A program made the position numbers and the translations under genes. This document shows positions 26,701 through 34,389 of a stretch of 64,000 nt of DNA, piece after piece. Position 1 is the stretch's first letter. Every line of letters starts with the position of its first letter. Source of the DNA: Mucilaginibacter sp. SMC90 (GTDB lineage: Bacteria; Bacteroidota; Bacteroidia; Sphingobacteriales; Sphingobacteriaceae); NCBI RefSeq assembly GCF_022811725.1, contig NZ_CP094527.1:5704001-5768000 (forward strand), written 5' to 3'. Below the pieces are notes generated by a model that had not been told where the DNA came from, ran no database searches, and worked only from the letters and a program-made list of their open reading frames with translations.

Positions 26701-27242
26701 AAAGGAATCCACAATAACCACAGAAAGGCGAAACCTCTCACTAAATTATGCAATCGGCGTAATTTCAGCCGGTAACGGTCGCCGCCCTTAAACTTCAGGG
26801 CCAGAGAAAAGTTTTTGATCAATTTTTGGGTTGTATACAAATAGGCGCAAACCGAAATGAATGCCAGGAATTGAAGTACCGTATTCATTGACGGAGTAAT
26901 TGATGTATTATAAATGGCAGCGATAGCCACTACCAGAACGGGGCAGAAATGAACGAGGTCGCGGTTACGAAATTTGCTATCAGGCTTTGCTATACTTCTT
27001 ACGTAAAAATAGATGAGCGGCCCTAATGCCAGCGAAAACTGTGGTAGTTCCAGGCGAGTGTTCGTGTTTAAAGCCCTTAACATCTCAACAACGGTAATCA
27101 CTAGAATAAGGCCAAGAATCCGGTTTGCCATCCTCTTACCATTTTGCACAAAGAATAACATCAGACTGAAAGCGAACCCAACGTAAATGGTTCCCAGGAA
27201 AGCGAGGTCATAAAAATCGATGTCAAAGGCGTATGCTTTCAT
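23772..27242 (-). CDS. AraC-type regulator fused to an FtsX/MacB-like permease
   Basis: 1156 residues in one frame. Residues 1-220 hold about seven membrane helices. An AraC DNA-binding domain follows (about 250-350: LSLPILADKLGLTTHELSAVIN ... LEGVAYDSGFNSPSTFHRAFKRVTGETPAAYKK). From about 375 comes a complete FtsX/MacB-type permease, opening with MFKNYLKIAWRN, with MacB periplasmic domains and the paired EVGIRKAIGS and EIGVRKVLGA motifs before transmembrane helices. Both halves look intact. Free-standing permeases normally begin at MFKNYLKIAWRN, so fusion of two adjacent genes is likely. No ATPase gene is adjacent. The role is unclear; such permeases handle peptide export or envelope stress. 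Confidence 0.9.
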   Translation of the reverse strand: MKAYAFDIDFYDLAFLGTIYVGFAFSLMLFFVQNGKRMANRILGLILVITVVEMLRALNTNTRLELPQFSLALGPLIYFYVRSIAKPDSKFRNRDLVHFCPVLVVAIAAIYNTSITPSMNTVLQFLAFISVCAYLYTTQKLIKNFSLALKFKGGDRYRLKLRRLHNLVRGFAFLWLLWIPFYIAACLDPHSQSMHLFRPLYLLLAASAIGAAGMVILRPEINLPTDEPYFLKLPSPDAVKQRAGWLKQMMRKGAYYKDPDLSLPILADKLGLTTHELSAVINTVFKQSFNDFVNEFRVADVVSKLQDPTFEKLTLEGVAYDSGFNSPSTFHRAFKRVTGETPAAYKKQLSSYNLTYGSRPRAVISYQVTRNHMFKNYLKIAWRNTTRNKASSLINISGLAVGMAVAMLIGLWIWDEVSFNKFNVNYDRIVQVLANKHVGGGIATQASQPFPLSTELRGQYGSDFKAVSATVIYEQNINYNNHAFSRIGCFAEPAMTDIVTLNMVRGSKTAFKIPGTILINESLARAVFGDADPINKTIKISDAYLVQVGGVYQDLPQNTQLGNVEFVAPIRLLFRNSGDMNNWYDSSFQIFALLNEGSHLTQVAHKIQNILYERRKDATKPELVLFPMRQWHLYEFKDGIAVAGRLQFIWLFGIIGLFVLLLACINFMNLSTARSEKRAKEVGIRKAIGSLRGQLVTQFLSESFLIVAISFLLAVLLTWLSLPFFNDISGKRLHLIWNNPLVWLICLCFCLLTGMTAGSYPALYLSSFNAVKVLKGTFKAGPLAAIPRKVLVVLQFAVSVTIIIGTIVVFKQIEFAKDRPVGYNRDNLVSIPYNAIKEYSAFRQELLNTGAVSGVSPSSNPTTGTWSSADNLSWRGKDPNRQEVFGTVLVDPDFGSVVGWKMKEGRDFSRAFLSDSSGFLFNEAAIRQMGLKEPVGETIKWHGKDWKVLGVVKDMVMNSPFEPVTPVVFLMDDRERSFNVIILKLRQGMPASVALARIEAVFKKFAPEAPFNYKFADSEYEQKFLAEERTGRLASVFAVLAIFISCLGLFGVASFVAEQRVKEIGVRKVLGASVMSIWGSLSKEFIILVGIALLIAVPFSWYFMHQWLQHYTYRTGLSWWVFALTAAGALLITLITVSYHSIKAALTNPVKSLRSE

Positions 27243-27326
27243 TTGTCAGCTTACATCAATCCCCATTCCGTAATTTTAAAAAACTGGCTATCAGCCGAGT
27301 ATGAAATATCAAATAAAAAAACTGTT

Positions 27327-27358
27327 CCAAAACCGCACATGGCCGTGTGCGGTTTTGG
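27327..27358 (-). terminator. Strong 13-bp inverted repeat, terminator on the minus strand
   Basis: CCAAAACCGCACA pairs perfectly with TGTGCGGTTTTGG around a 6-nt loop. On the minus strand it is followed by AACAGTTTTTTTATTT. It lies 85 bp before the AraC-FtsX start and would end transcription coming from the tRNA remnants on its right. Confidence 0.75.
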
Positions 27359-27444
27359 ATCGTTGAGAATTGGCGTGTTTTATAATTTAATTTAGGCAAT
27401 GTGGATTGCCGTTTTTTTTAATTTCAATGAATGCCCGCTCCTAT

Positions 27445-27545
27445 TAGGCTGCGTTGAATTCGAACCAACTATTAGAGTCAATTGGCTTTTTGAGCCAATT
27501 GTAGAACTTTTGATTCCCCTTACTGGGCGGAATTCGAACCACTTT
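27445..27545 (-). other. Two tRNA T-arm remnants
   Basis: On the minus strand GTTGG-TTCGAAT-TCAAC (near 27455-27472) forms a T-arm with five pairs, one of them G-T, followed by GCAGCCT in acceptor position. A second T-loop GTGGTTCGAATTCCGCC stands near 27529-27545. Between them CAATTGGCT and AGCCAATTG form a hairpin (27479-27501). No 5' halves are present. They look like 3' ends of tRNA genes left by successive site-specific insertions. Confidence 0.5.
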
Positions 27546-27589
27546 TTAGACCAAATGCGGATTTTAAGCTCATTAGAGCATTTTTAACA

Positions 27590-27641
27590 TCCTGAGGCTG
27601 GGCTCGAACCAGCGACCCTCTGATTTAACAGTCAGGTGCTT
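27590..27641 (-). pseudogene. tRNA-Asn 3' fragment
   Basis: Reading the minus strand: AGCACCTGACTGTTAAATCAG resembles the anticodon arm of tRNA-Asn (GTT) with one extra A in the loop. It is followed by variable loop AGGGTC, a perfect T-arm (GCTGG-TTCGAGC-CCAGC) and acceptor CTCAGGA. The acceptor 5' strand and D-arm are missing, so it is not a functional tRNA. It is probably an integration scar; a tyrosine integrase remnant lies 170 bp away. Confidence 0.7.
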
Positions 27642-27809
27642 TTAAGCATCACGGCGAATAAATCTCGCCTTCAGAAATATTCCAAATACCCTTGTTAGTG
27701 GACTTTTTCATCTCAATAATATCGTGTAGATTCCAATAACGATTTAGCAATACTAAAAATCAGTGAGTGATTCGGGTAGTATTCATTTCCGGTCCTTTCC
27801 AACCAAAAA

Positions 27810-28099
27810 ATGATTGAGTATATCAAAGAGACCGGGAATTTATGTGGTATCAAAAATAAATTAAGTTGCCACACTGCCAGGCATACTTTTGCAACAACGG
27901 TTACGCTTAGTGACGGCGTACCTATTGAAACTGTCGCGGATATGCTATACCACAAAAACCTGAAACAAACCCAGCATTATGCCAACTTTTAGATCAAAGA
28001 ATAAACAATGACATGGTTGCATTGCGTAACAAGCTGAGCAAGACGGAAAATAAAACAATGAAGAACGAACCCCTGTGCCGGATTCGAAAGAAACAATAA
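27810..28099 (+). pseudogene. Tyrosine recombinase (integrase) C-terminal remnant
   Basis: The first frame gives HTARHTFATTVTLSDGVPIE, then ADMLYHKNLKQTQHYANF and a stop. These contain the H-x-x-R box and the HY active-site tyrosine of Bacteroidota phage-type integrases. A shift then recovers QRINNDMVALRNKLSK and the tail to TAA at 28097. The usual GHK is YHK. The N-terminal three quarters are missing. This is the dead integrase of a mobile element whose attachment scars lie to the left. Confidence 0.85.
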
Positions 28100-28626
28100 A
28101 AAAGGCTACCGTCAACTATTCTTATGTCATTAAAAATTGACGACAACAATGATAATTCCGAACTACTGGGGAATATTCAACAGGACGTCTTTAAGGATGT
28201 CGCCCATTGAAATAGAATTAATATATCCGCCGGAAGAACCGGGTATTTCAGCCCTGCTCTTCCAGCGGATTCTCCCATAAGGACATTACCAGTGACGTTC
28301 GTATTGCGGGTATCTGCTAATTCTACAAATTACCAGTATTAAAACTTTGTTTTGATCAACGGCAGCTTAAATATTTACTGTATGATGTTTATATAATATG
28401 TCGATGATCTTTATGAGGCTACCTGATTTGAACAATCAGGCAGATCAAATTAGATAAAACACCGGATAGTCTTCCGGTTTAAGTTTCCTCAAACATCTGC
28501 CGCCTGAGACTTTTAAGGAAATCACCTCAAGCAATTACGGATTTCAAGCAAACAACATCCGGAATTGCGCCTTTTGCCAATCAAATAGTGTTCTCTAAAA
28601 TAATACGCAAATATCAAAACTGTGCC
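28100..28626. other. Intergenic stretch without recognised features
   Basis: About 525 bp between the integrase remnant and the sigma-factor 3' end. No open frame with coding character was seen. Probably decayed element DNA. Confidence 0.4.
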
Positions 28627-29205
28627 TTACCATTGAGAGAACTTCAGCCGGAATTGCCGAAGGGCATTATTGATCTGTTTTTTTACCGTTTTATCTGAAA
28701 TTTCGAGCTTTTCCGAAATGGACTTATAGGAAAGGTGGTTCTTCCTGCTCAGAATAAACACCTCGCGCATTTTAGCAGGCAGATTGTTAATCTCTGCATC
28801 TATCAGGCGGCTCATTTCACCTGCGTCCATTTGTTCATTTAACGTGTCAGATCCTTCGCTGAAAAAATTAGCCAATGAGTCCAGGTATTTTGTACGGACA
28901 GATTTTTTTCGGATCATACTTAATCCCTCGTACCGTGCCGAGGAGAATAAATATGCTTTCAGAGACCTTACATCGTTTAATTCAAAACGGCGGTTCCATA
29001 GAGATACGAAGACCTCCTGAACAATATCCTTCGCATCATCGCGGTCGTCCACTACTCTGACTACATACGCAAAAAGAGCTTCCCAGTACCGTTGATATAT
29101 TTCATCGAACGCTGTTTTATGATCATGCTGTAATAACAGCAAGAGCTTTTCATCTGTCCGGAAAACAGTTTCGTTCTCAAGTATGAAATCAGTTCCAAAG
29201 CGCAT
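28627..29205 (-). CDS. ECF RNA polymerase sigma factor
   Basis: 192 residues. Sigma-70 region 2 is at about 25-95 (AFDEIYQRYWEALFAYV, DAKDIVQEVFVSLW) and region 4 at about 130-185 (LPAKMREVFILSRKNHLSYKSISEKLEISDKTVKKQI). It is the Bacteroidota type that partners FecR anti-sigma factors and drives SusC/SusD operons. Here it lies downstream of the GH3 gene on the same strand, while the FecR gene stands before SusC 9 kb away. The usual order is sigma then FecR then SusC. It is probably still the partner, given no other sigma/FecR gene nearby. Confidence 0.95.
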   Translation of the reverse strand: MRFGTDFILENETVFRTDEKLLLLLQHDHKTAFDEIYQRYWEALFAYVVRVVDDRDDAKDIVQEVFVSLWNRRFELNDVRSLKAYLFSSARYEGLSMIRKKSVRTKYLDSLANFFSEGSDTLNEQMDAGEMSRLIDAEINNLPAKMREVFILSRKNHLSYKSISEKLEISDKTVKKQINNALRQFRLKFSQW

Positions 29206-29339
29206 ATCCGGTCTGCAGATTTTAATTCTGTAAAGCAGGAAATAAGGGTATTACCACCTGCGAAATTTATAATTGGCTGGTTAAATTAACTATAACAATA
29301 AAAACACGCATCCCCATCTGTCTGCAATCAACTGCAGCA

Positions 29340-31841
29340 TTATCTGATGTTCACCTGCTTGCTGCAGCGGATATCCCTTGATGATGCCCCCACCTGGATT
29401 TCGTACCTTCCGGCTTCAATTTTCCATTTTCCGGACGCGGTATCATAATAAGAAAAGGCTTCTTTATCGAGTTGAAAAGCAACGATACCCGTACTGCCTT
29501 TTTTTACCGCAATCTTTTTAAATGCCTTCAATTCATGCACCGGCCGGCTTATATGAGCACGCAGCGGCTTTACATAAACCTGTACAACCTCGCTCCCATC
29601 CATCCCACCGGCATTTTTGATATTAACAATTCCGGTTACAATATTCCCCTTTTGATGAACCGACAATTTTCCATAGGTAAAACTGGTGTAGCTTAAGCCA
29701 TAGCCGAACGGAAATTCGGGCTGAACAAACCTGGTATCATAGTATCGGTAACCAACCATTAAGCTATCCGTATAATTCACCACATCATTATTTTCAGTTC
29801 CTAAAACCTTGCTCGGAGCATACGCAAGTTTTTTGGGCCATGAAAAAGGGAGCTTACCCGATGGGTTAACTTTACCAAATATGATATTTGAAATTGCTGT
29901 ACCACCTTCCATACCAGGGTACCAGGCTTCCAAAACTGCTGGCACATGAGGTAGCCAGCCGCCAAGTTCAAGCGGAGAACCGTTGATCAACACGGCGATC
30001 AGATGCTTGTTTATTTTAGCCAGGCGATTGAGGATATTTTCCTGAGCGCCCGGAAAGTTAAGGTCTTTGCGGTCACGCCCCTCGGTATCCATGCTATGGT
30101 CAATTCCACCTACATAAATTACGGCATCGGCATCGGCCGCTGCTTTATCTACAATCTTTAGTTTTTCAGCAGGGACTTCCGGAAGTTCCCACTCCAATCG
30201 GATCGCGGCATCTCCGGGCATTTTTTCATAGTCGATAGCAATATCGTACGGGACGCCTTTTGTTAAATTAACTGAAGCATTTGCAACAGTTAACGTTTGA
30301 CGGCTATCGGCAAAAGCAAGTTGGTCTGCATGGTTATTTCCATGATATAGATAGGCTACCCCGTTCACGATCATCCTGATGGTATATTTACCATCCATGG
30401 GTGGTATTAATTGCCCCTCAAAATGAGCCTTGCTAAAGGCATTAGGATCTATTGAAGCATCGGGCGATTTCATCTCCCACATAAAATCAACAGCCGGGTC
30501 AATTCTCTTTAATGCGGCCGTTTCCTTATCTTTTACAAAATAACTGCCTTTAAACCCTTCACCCCCATCCAAATTTTTTATAGATTCAGAGGGGATCAAC
30601 TGAAACCCGCCTAAATCGGCTGACGACAGGTATTGAACCTTTTTTTCTCCCAATAAATTAACAAGGCCTTTAAGTGGGGTAATTTCATACGGCGGCCTGA
30701 TACCAGAACTTCCTCCAGCCCCCGGAACGCACAAATACTTATCGGCATTAGGGCCTATTACTAAAACCTTTTTAATTTTATCGGCATTAAGCGGTAAAAC
30801 ACGCTGCTCATTTTTTAATAAAACCATCCCCTGCTCTGCTAATTCCCTGGCTACTGCCTGATGCTGTGGGGTATTGAGTGACGCATTGCTGGTGTTAAAC
30901 TTACCATCAAGTAAACCTATCCGATCATAAATCCTTAATATACGCCTTACTTTATCGTCGATTAAAATTTCAGATACCCGTCCATCTTTAACAGCGGCCA
31001 GTAGCGGCGCCCCGAAACCACAATTATCCCCGCCGGGCATCGACACGTCGAGCCCTGCTATCGCTGCCTTTTCCGTAGACCGGGTTTGCAGCCAATCAGT
31101 CAATACAAATCCATCAAAGCCCCATTTATCCTTCAATATATCAGTTAACATTTTTTTGCTATCGCTAACAAACTCATTATTAACCCCGTTGGCCGATGTC
31201 ATAATAGTCCATACCTTGGCTTTTTGTACAGCAGCCTTGTAAGCAGGCAGATAAATTTCATTTAGTGTCCGGTCGTCCACCATCGACATATAAAAATTGC
31301 GGTTGTTCTCCCTGTTATTACAGGCATAATGCTTTAAGCAGGCAGCAACACCTTCACTTTGAATGCCGCTGACATGAGCAACCGTTATTTCACTGTTTAG
31401 AAAAGGGTCTTCAGTATAATACTCAAAAAAACGGCCGTTCAACGGGTCCCTGAGGATGTTATTGCCAGGCCCTAAGAGTACGCCAATACCTTTTGCCCTG
31501 CTTTCATTTCCCATTACTTTACCAGCTGCCTTAACAAGGGCAGGGTTCCAGGAGGCCCCAAAAACCAAACCGGATGGAAATGCGGTTGCATTGCCTTCAC
31601 GACTTGGGCCGCGGGGGCCATCGCTACACTGCAAATTAGGAATGTTTAATCGTTTTACGCCCCGAAAAGCCATTTCGGGCGTGGCACCAGAGCACATACT
31701 TACTTTTTCCTCAAGCGTAAGCTGTTTTATAATGTTATTGATTTTTTCTTCTGCCGACCGCCCGGAGGCCGGTTTTAAACGTTGTCCGTAAACTATTGCA
31801 GGGAACAGGATAGCACATAAAAAGAAAGTATATTTTTTCAT
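29340..31841 (-). CDS. GH3 beta-glycosidase with PA14 domain
   Basis: 833 residues with a signal peptide (to about 20). The GH3 N-terminal barrel (30-300) contains GFDGFVLTDW, whose Asp is the family nucleophile, and KHYACNNRE with the conserved K-H. The (alpha/beta)6 domain (about 335-650) is interrupted by a PA14 insertion (about 415-560: FEGQLIPPMDGKYTIRMIV). A fibronectin-III-like domain ends the protein (about 740-815). Likely a periplasmic beta-glucosidase or beta-xylosidase acting on oligosaccharides imported by the upstream SusC/SusD; exact substrate unknown. A terminator hairpin sits directly before its start codon. Confidence 0.95.
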   Translation of the reverse strand: MKKYTFFLCAILFPAIVYGQRLKPASGRSAEEKINNIIKQLTLEEKVSMCSGATPEMAFRGVKRLNIPNLQCSDGPRGPSREGNATAFPSGLVFGASWNPALVKAAGKVMGNESRAKGIGVLLGPGNNILRDPLNGRFFEYYTEDPFLNSEITVAHVSGIQSEGVAACLKHYACNNRENNRNFYMSMVDDRTLNEIYLPAYKAAVQKAKVWTIMTSANGVNNEFVSDSKKMLTDILKDKWGFDGFVLTDWLQTRSTEKAAIAGLDVSMPGGDNCGFGAPLLAAVKDGRVSEILIDDKVRRILRIYDRIGLLDGKFNTSNASLNTPQHQAVARELAEQGMVLLKNEQRVLPLNADKIKKVLVIGPNADKYLCVPGAGGSSGIRPPYEITPLKGLVNLLGEKKVQYLSSADLGGFQLIPSESIKNLDGGEGFKGSYFVKDKETAALKRIDPAVDFMWEMKSPDASIDPNAFSKAHFEGQLIPPMDGKYTIRMIVNGVAYLYHGNNHADQLAFADSRQTLTVANASVNLTKGVPYDIAIDYEKMPGDAAIRLEWELPEVPAEKLKIVDKAAADADAVIYVGGIDHSMDTEGRDRKDLNFPGAQENILNRLAKINKHLIAVLINGSPLELGGWLPHVPAVLEAWYPGMEGGTAISNIIFGKVNPSGKLPFSWPKKLAYAPSKVLGTENNDVVNYTDSLMVGYRYYDTRFVQPEFPFGYGLSYTSFTYGKLSVHQKGNIVTGIVNIKNAGGMDGSEVVQVYVKPLRAHISRPVHELKAFKKIAVKKGSTGIVAFQLDKEAFSYYDTASGKWKIEAGRYEIQVGASSRDIRCSKQVNIR

Positions 31842-31846
31842 CCGAG

Positions 31847-31882
31847 AAAAAAAAACACCGGATGGTTAAAACACATCCGGTG
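31847..31882 (-). terminator. Intra-operon terminator hairpin abutting the GH3 start
   Basis: On the minus strand CACCGGATG pairs with CATCCGGTG around a 9-nt loop, followed by nine T residues that end 5 nt before the GH3 ATG. It would end most transcripts after the DUF3823 gene, giving less GH3 than SusC/SusD, or mark the 3' end of a processed mRNA. Confidence 0.85.
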
Positions 31883-31900
31883 CATAGTGATTGATTTGGT

Positions 31901-32590
31901 TTAAGGAACAATTATTTTAACTGCCTCGCTATAATTAAATTTATTATTGGCGTTTGCGGTTCTGGCGGCAACCCTTACATAATATGTTTTACCTGAGGTA
32001 AGCCCTGTGATGGCGTCAGCATATTGTTTGCCAAGTATCACGTTGTCTTCAATACCACTTAAGTCATTACTGGTGCTGAATTCATTAATCGTGTTGCTTA
32101 CCGTCGGGTATGCAGACACCAGCGTTCTTGCTGTAGTAATTTTATCGCCAGCCTTTGTTCTTGATATAGTGTAACTGGTATTTACTCCTCCGGCCACAGC
32201 TGTCACGTTAGCTGTTATTGTGAGGTAAGGCGTAACCTTAAAATTGACCGTTGTCAGGCCGGATACATCAACAATTGCTGTATCTGCCGGAAAAAAAGCG
32301 CCCTCAATAGGAACAACCTTATATCGGCCCGCAAAAACCTGCGTATTTTCAAATGAACCATTGGCCCTGCACCAAAAATCATTTGGGGTAACATTATTAC
32401 CGTATTTAGTTTCAATCAGCCTGATTTTTATGCCATTGGGCTGTTCTGTTTGGATCTGGCTGCCGGTAGCAGCATCAGTGATTGCGCCCTGTATACCTGC
32501 ATTAGGAACCGGATAATTATCCTGTTTACAGGATGAAATGGCAAAACCTAATCCTATAAAACTGCATATGACGATATTTTTTAATTTCAT
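31901..32590 (-). CDS. DUF3823-family surface lipoprotein
   Basis: 229 residues with lipobox FAISSC (Cys near 21). An N-terminal carboxypeptidase-regulatory-like segment (GIQGAITDAATG) is followed by KIRLIETKYG and FWCRANGSFENTQVFAGRYKVVP, which I recognise as DUF3823. The C-terminal part resembles an Ig/Fn-like domain (GKTYYVRVAART). It lies 18 nt behind susD. These proteins sit beside SusD on the outer membrane and may bind glycans. Confidence 0.88.
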   Translation of the reverse strand: MKLKNIVICSFIGLGFAISSCKQDNYPVPNAGIQGAITDAATGSQIQTEQPNGIKIRLIETKYGNNVTPNDFWCRANGSFENTQVFAGRYKVVPIEGAFFPADTAIVDVSGLTTVNFKVTPYLTITANVTAVAGGVNTSYTISRTKAGDKITTARTLVSAYPTVSNTINEFSTSNDLSGIEDNVILGKQYADAITGLTSGKTYYVRVAARTANANNKFNYSEAVKIIVP

Positions 32591-32607
32591 TGTTGTTGTA
32601 TTTTGAA

Positions 32608-34386
32608 TTAGTAACCTGGGTTTTGAATTAACTTGGGGTCCTTTGAAATTTCACCCGGATCGATCCGCTCGTAATACATATTGGGTGTAAATGTTTTAGG
32701 ATTGCCAACCGGCTTGGTTTTGTATTCATAAGCCGTCCCTGGTAATATCTGGTAAGGTAAAATCGCATTGAACTTAGTATTGTTAAGCAGCTTATCTGCA
32801 AGTCGCCACCTACGGATATCCCAGTAACGGTGCGGCTCCAGGGCCAGTTCAATCTGTCGCTCATGCCTGACTTTATCCCGGGTTACCTGTGCATCGGTTA
32901 ACAGTTTGATCCCGGCGCGATCACGAATCAGGTTGATCGCTGTTTTGGCGTCAGCTGGTTTGCCTAATTCAACTGCAGCTTCGGCATAATTAAGCAGCAC
33001 TTCTCCATAACGGAAGTCAATATACTGCTGATATGAACTGTTGTTTACAACAACTGACTTATCATAGGCCGGTTGCAGGTACTTGCGTACATAAAACCCG
33101 GTTTGGGATACCTCCCCCCCGCCTCCAATGCCATTTAAGCCAATTATATGTAAGTTTTTATAAAGTTCATTATAATCACCCGATGTAATGGTTGTGCCAT
33201 TATCGATAATACCCGCTCTTACATCCATTTTATAGCCTTTCCAGTCGCCAAAAGGAAGCAGAATAGTAGCATCCAGCCTTGGATCTTTATTCAAAAAAAG
33301 ATCTGAAGGGTTGTTATAATGGATCGGGTTGCCCGAAGCATCATTGATTTTTAATTTACCATCTGTACCGTCTGTATATTCGTAACTTTCTACCAGCTCA
33401 AGTGTGGGATTGATACGGCTACCATAACCTATAGACGGCCCTACGCCATGGTGGGGTAATACCCAAAGGTCATAAGAATGGGCTTTATCCGGATATTGAA
33501 ACTTTTTAACGAAAATATTTTCGGGACTGCTAACATCAAGGAACGCGCTTGTATAATTTGCCGTCTTGTTAGGGTCTTTACTGTACAAAGCATATTTACC
33601 TGAAGTGATAATAGTTTTTGCAGCGTCATAGGCGGCCTGCCAGTAGGCCTGCGCGGTTGATGCGTCTATTCCAATAAGGCCATTTAACTGCACCGTTCCG
33701 TACGCGGCCTCGGATGCGGCATACAGCATGGCCCGTGATTTTAGTGCATAAGCTACATATTTATTAGCCCGGGTACCGTCGCTACTTTCATCAAGCAGAC
33801 CAATAGCATCGTCAAGTTCCTTGGAAATAAAATCATAAACTTCTTTTTCGGTATTCCTCGGAACTTTCAATTCATCAAGATTGCTTCCGTTAAAATCCTG
33901 TACATCCGTGATCAAAGGCACGCCTCCGTAGCGTTTTACCATACCGAAATAGTAATAAGCACGGATAAATTTCGCTTCTCCCAGCCACTCATTTTTCTTA
34001 GCATCGGGAAAATTAGCAGTTGTTATTTTCGCAATGAACGCATTGACATTCCTTACCGGACCATAGCCCCACCAGCCCAAAGAAACACCGCTGCCTATAT
34101 CCATCCTATCATCGTTAAGACAGTTCATCGCTTCATCTGTAATATCAGGCATCCAGTTTTGAGAATTGGAATTAAAGCCATTATACGGATGAAAATTAAA
34201 ATCCTCGATAGGCAGATCACTATATAGCGAAGCGAAATATGCATTTATTGCAGATTCGTTGGCAAAAACTGTTTCATCCTGAATGATGTTTTGCGGCGCT
34301 ACATTCAGGTCGTTTTTGCAGGAAAAGGTCAGCGACGCGCACATGGCAAAAAGTAATATATATTGAAATCTCTTTTTCATGGTCAT
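32608..34386 (-). CDS. SusD/RagB-family glycan-binding lipoprotein
   Basis: 592 residues. The N-terminus MTMKKRFQYILLF...LTFSC has a lipobox; a second ATG two codons in is equally possible. SusD-like features: TPR-type helices (WLGEAKFIRAYYYFGMVKRYGGVPLI), the NYAEAAVELG segment, RHERQIELALEPHRYWDIRRW and a C-terminal YYERIDPGEISKDPKLIQNPGY. It caps the SusC transporter encoded just upstream (4 nt gap) and binds the glycan outside the cell. Confidence 0.95.
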   Translation of the reverse strand: MTMKKRFQYILLFAMCASLTFSCKNDLNVAPQNIIQDETVFANESAINAYFASLYSDLPIEDFNFHPYNGFNSNSQNWMPDITDEAMNCLNDDRMDIGSGVSLGWWGYGPVRNVNAFIAKITTANFPDAKKNEWLGEAKFIRAYYYFGMVKRYGGVPLITDVQDFNGSNLDELKVPRNTEKEVYDFISKELDDAIGLLDESSDGTRANKYVAYALKSRAMLYAASEAAYGTVQLNGLIGIDASTAQAYWQAAYDAAKTIITSGKYALYSKDPNKTANYTSAFLDVSSPENIFVKKFQYPDKAHSYDLWVLPHHGVGPSIGYGSRINPTLELVESYEYTDGTDGKLKINDASGNPIHYNNPSDLFLNKDPRLDATILLPFGDWKGYKMDVRAGIIDNGTTITSGDYNELYKNLHIIGLNGIGGGGEVSQTGFYVRKYLQPAYDKSVVVNNSSYQQYIDFRYGEVLLNYAEAAVELGKPADAKTAINLIRDRAGIKLLTDAQVTRDKVRHERQIELALEPHRYWDIRRWRLADKLLNNTKFNAILPYQILPGTAYEYKTKPVGNPKTFTPNMYYERIDPGEISKDPKLIQNPGY

Positions 34387-34389
34387 AAA

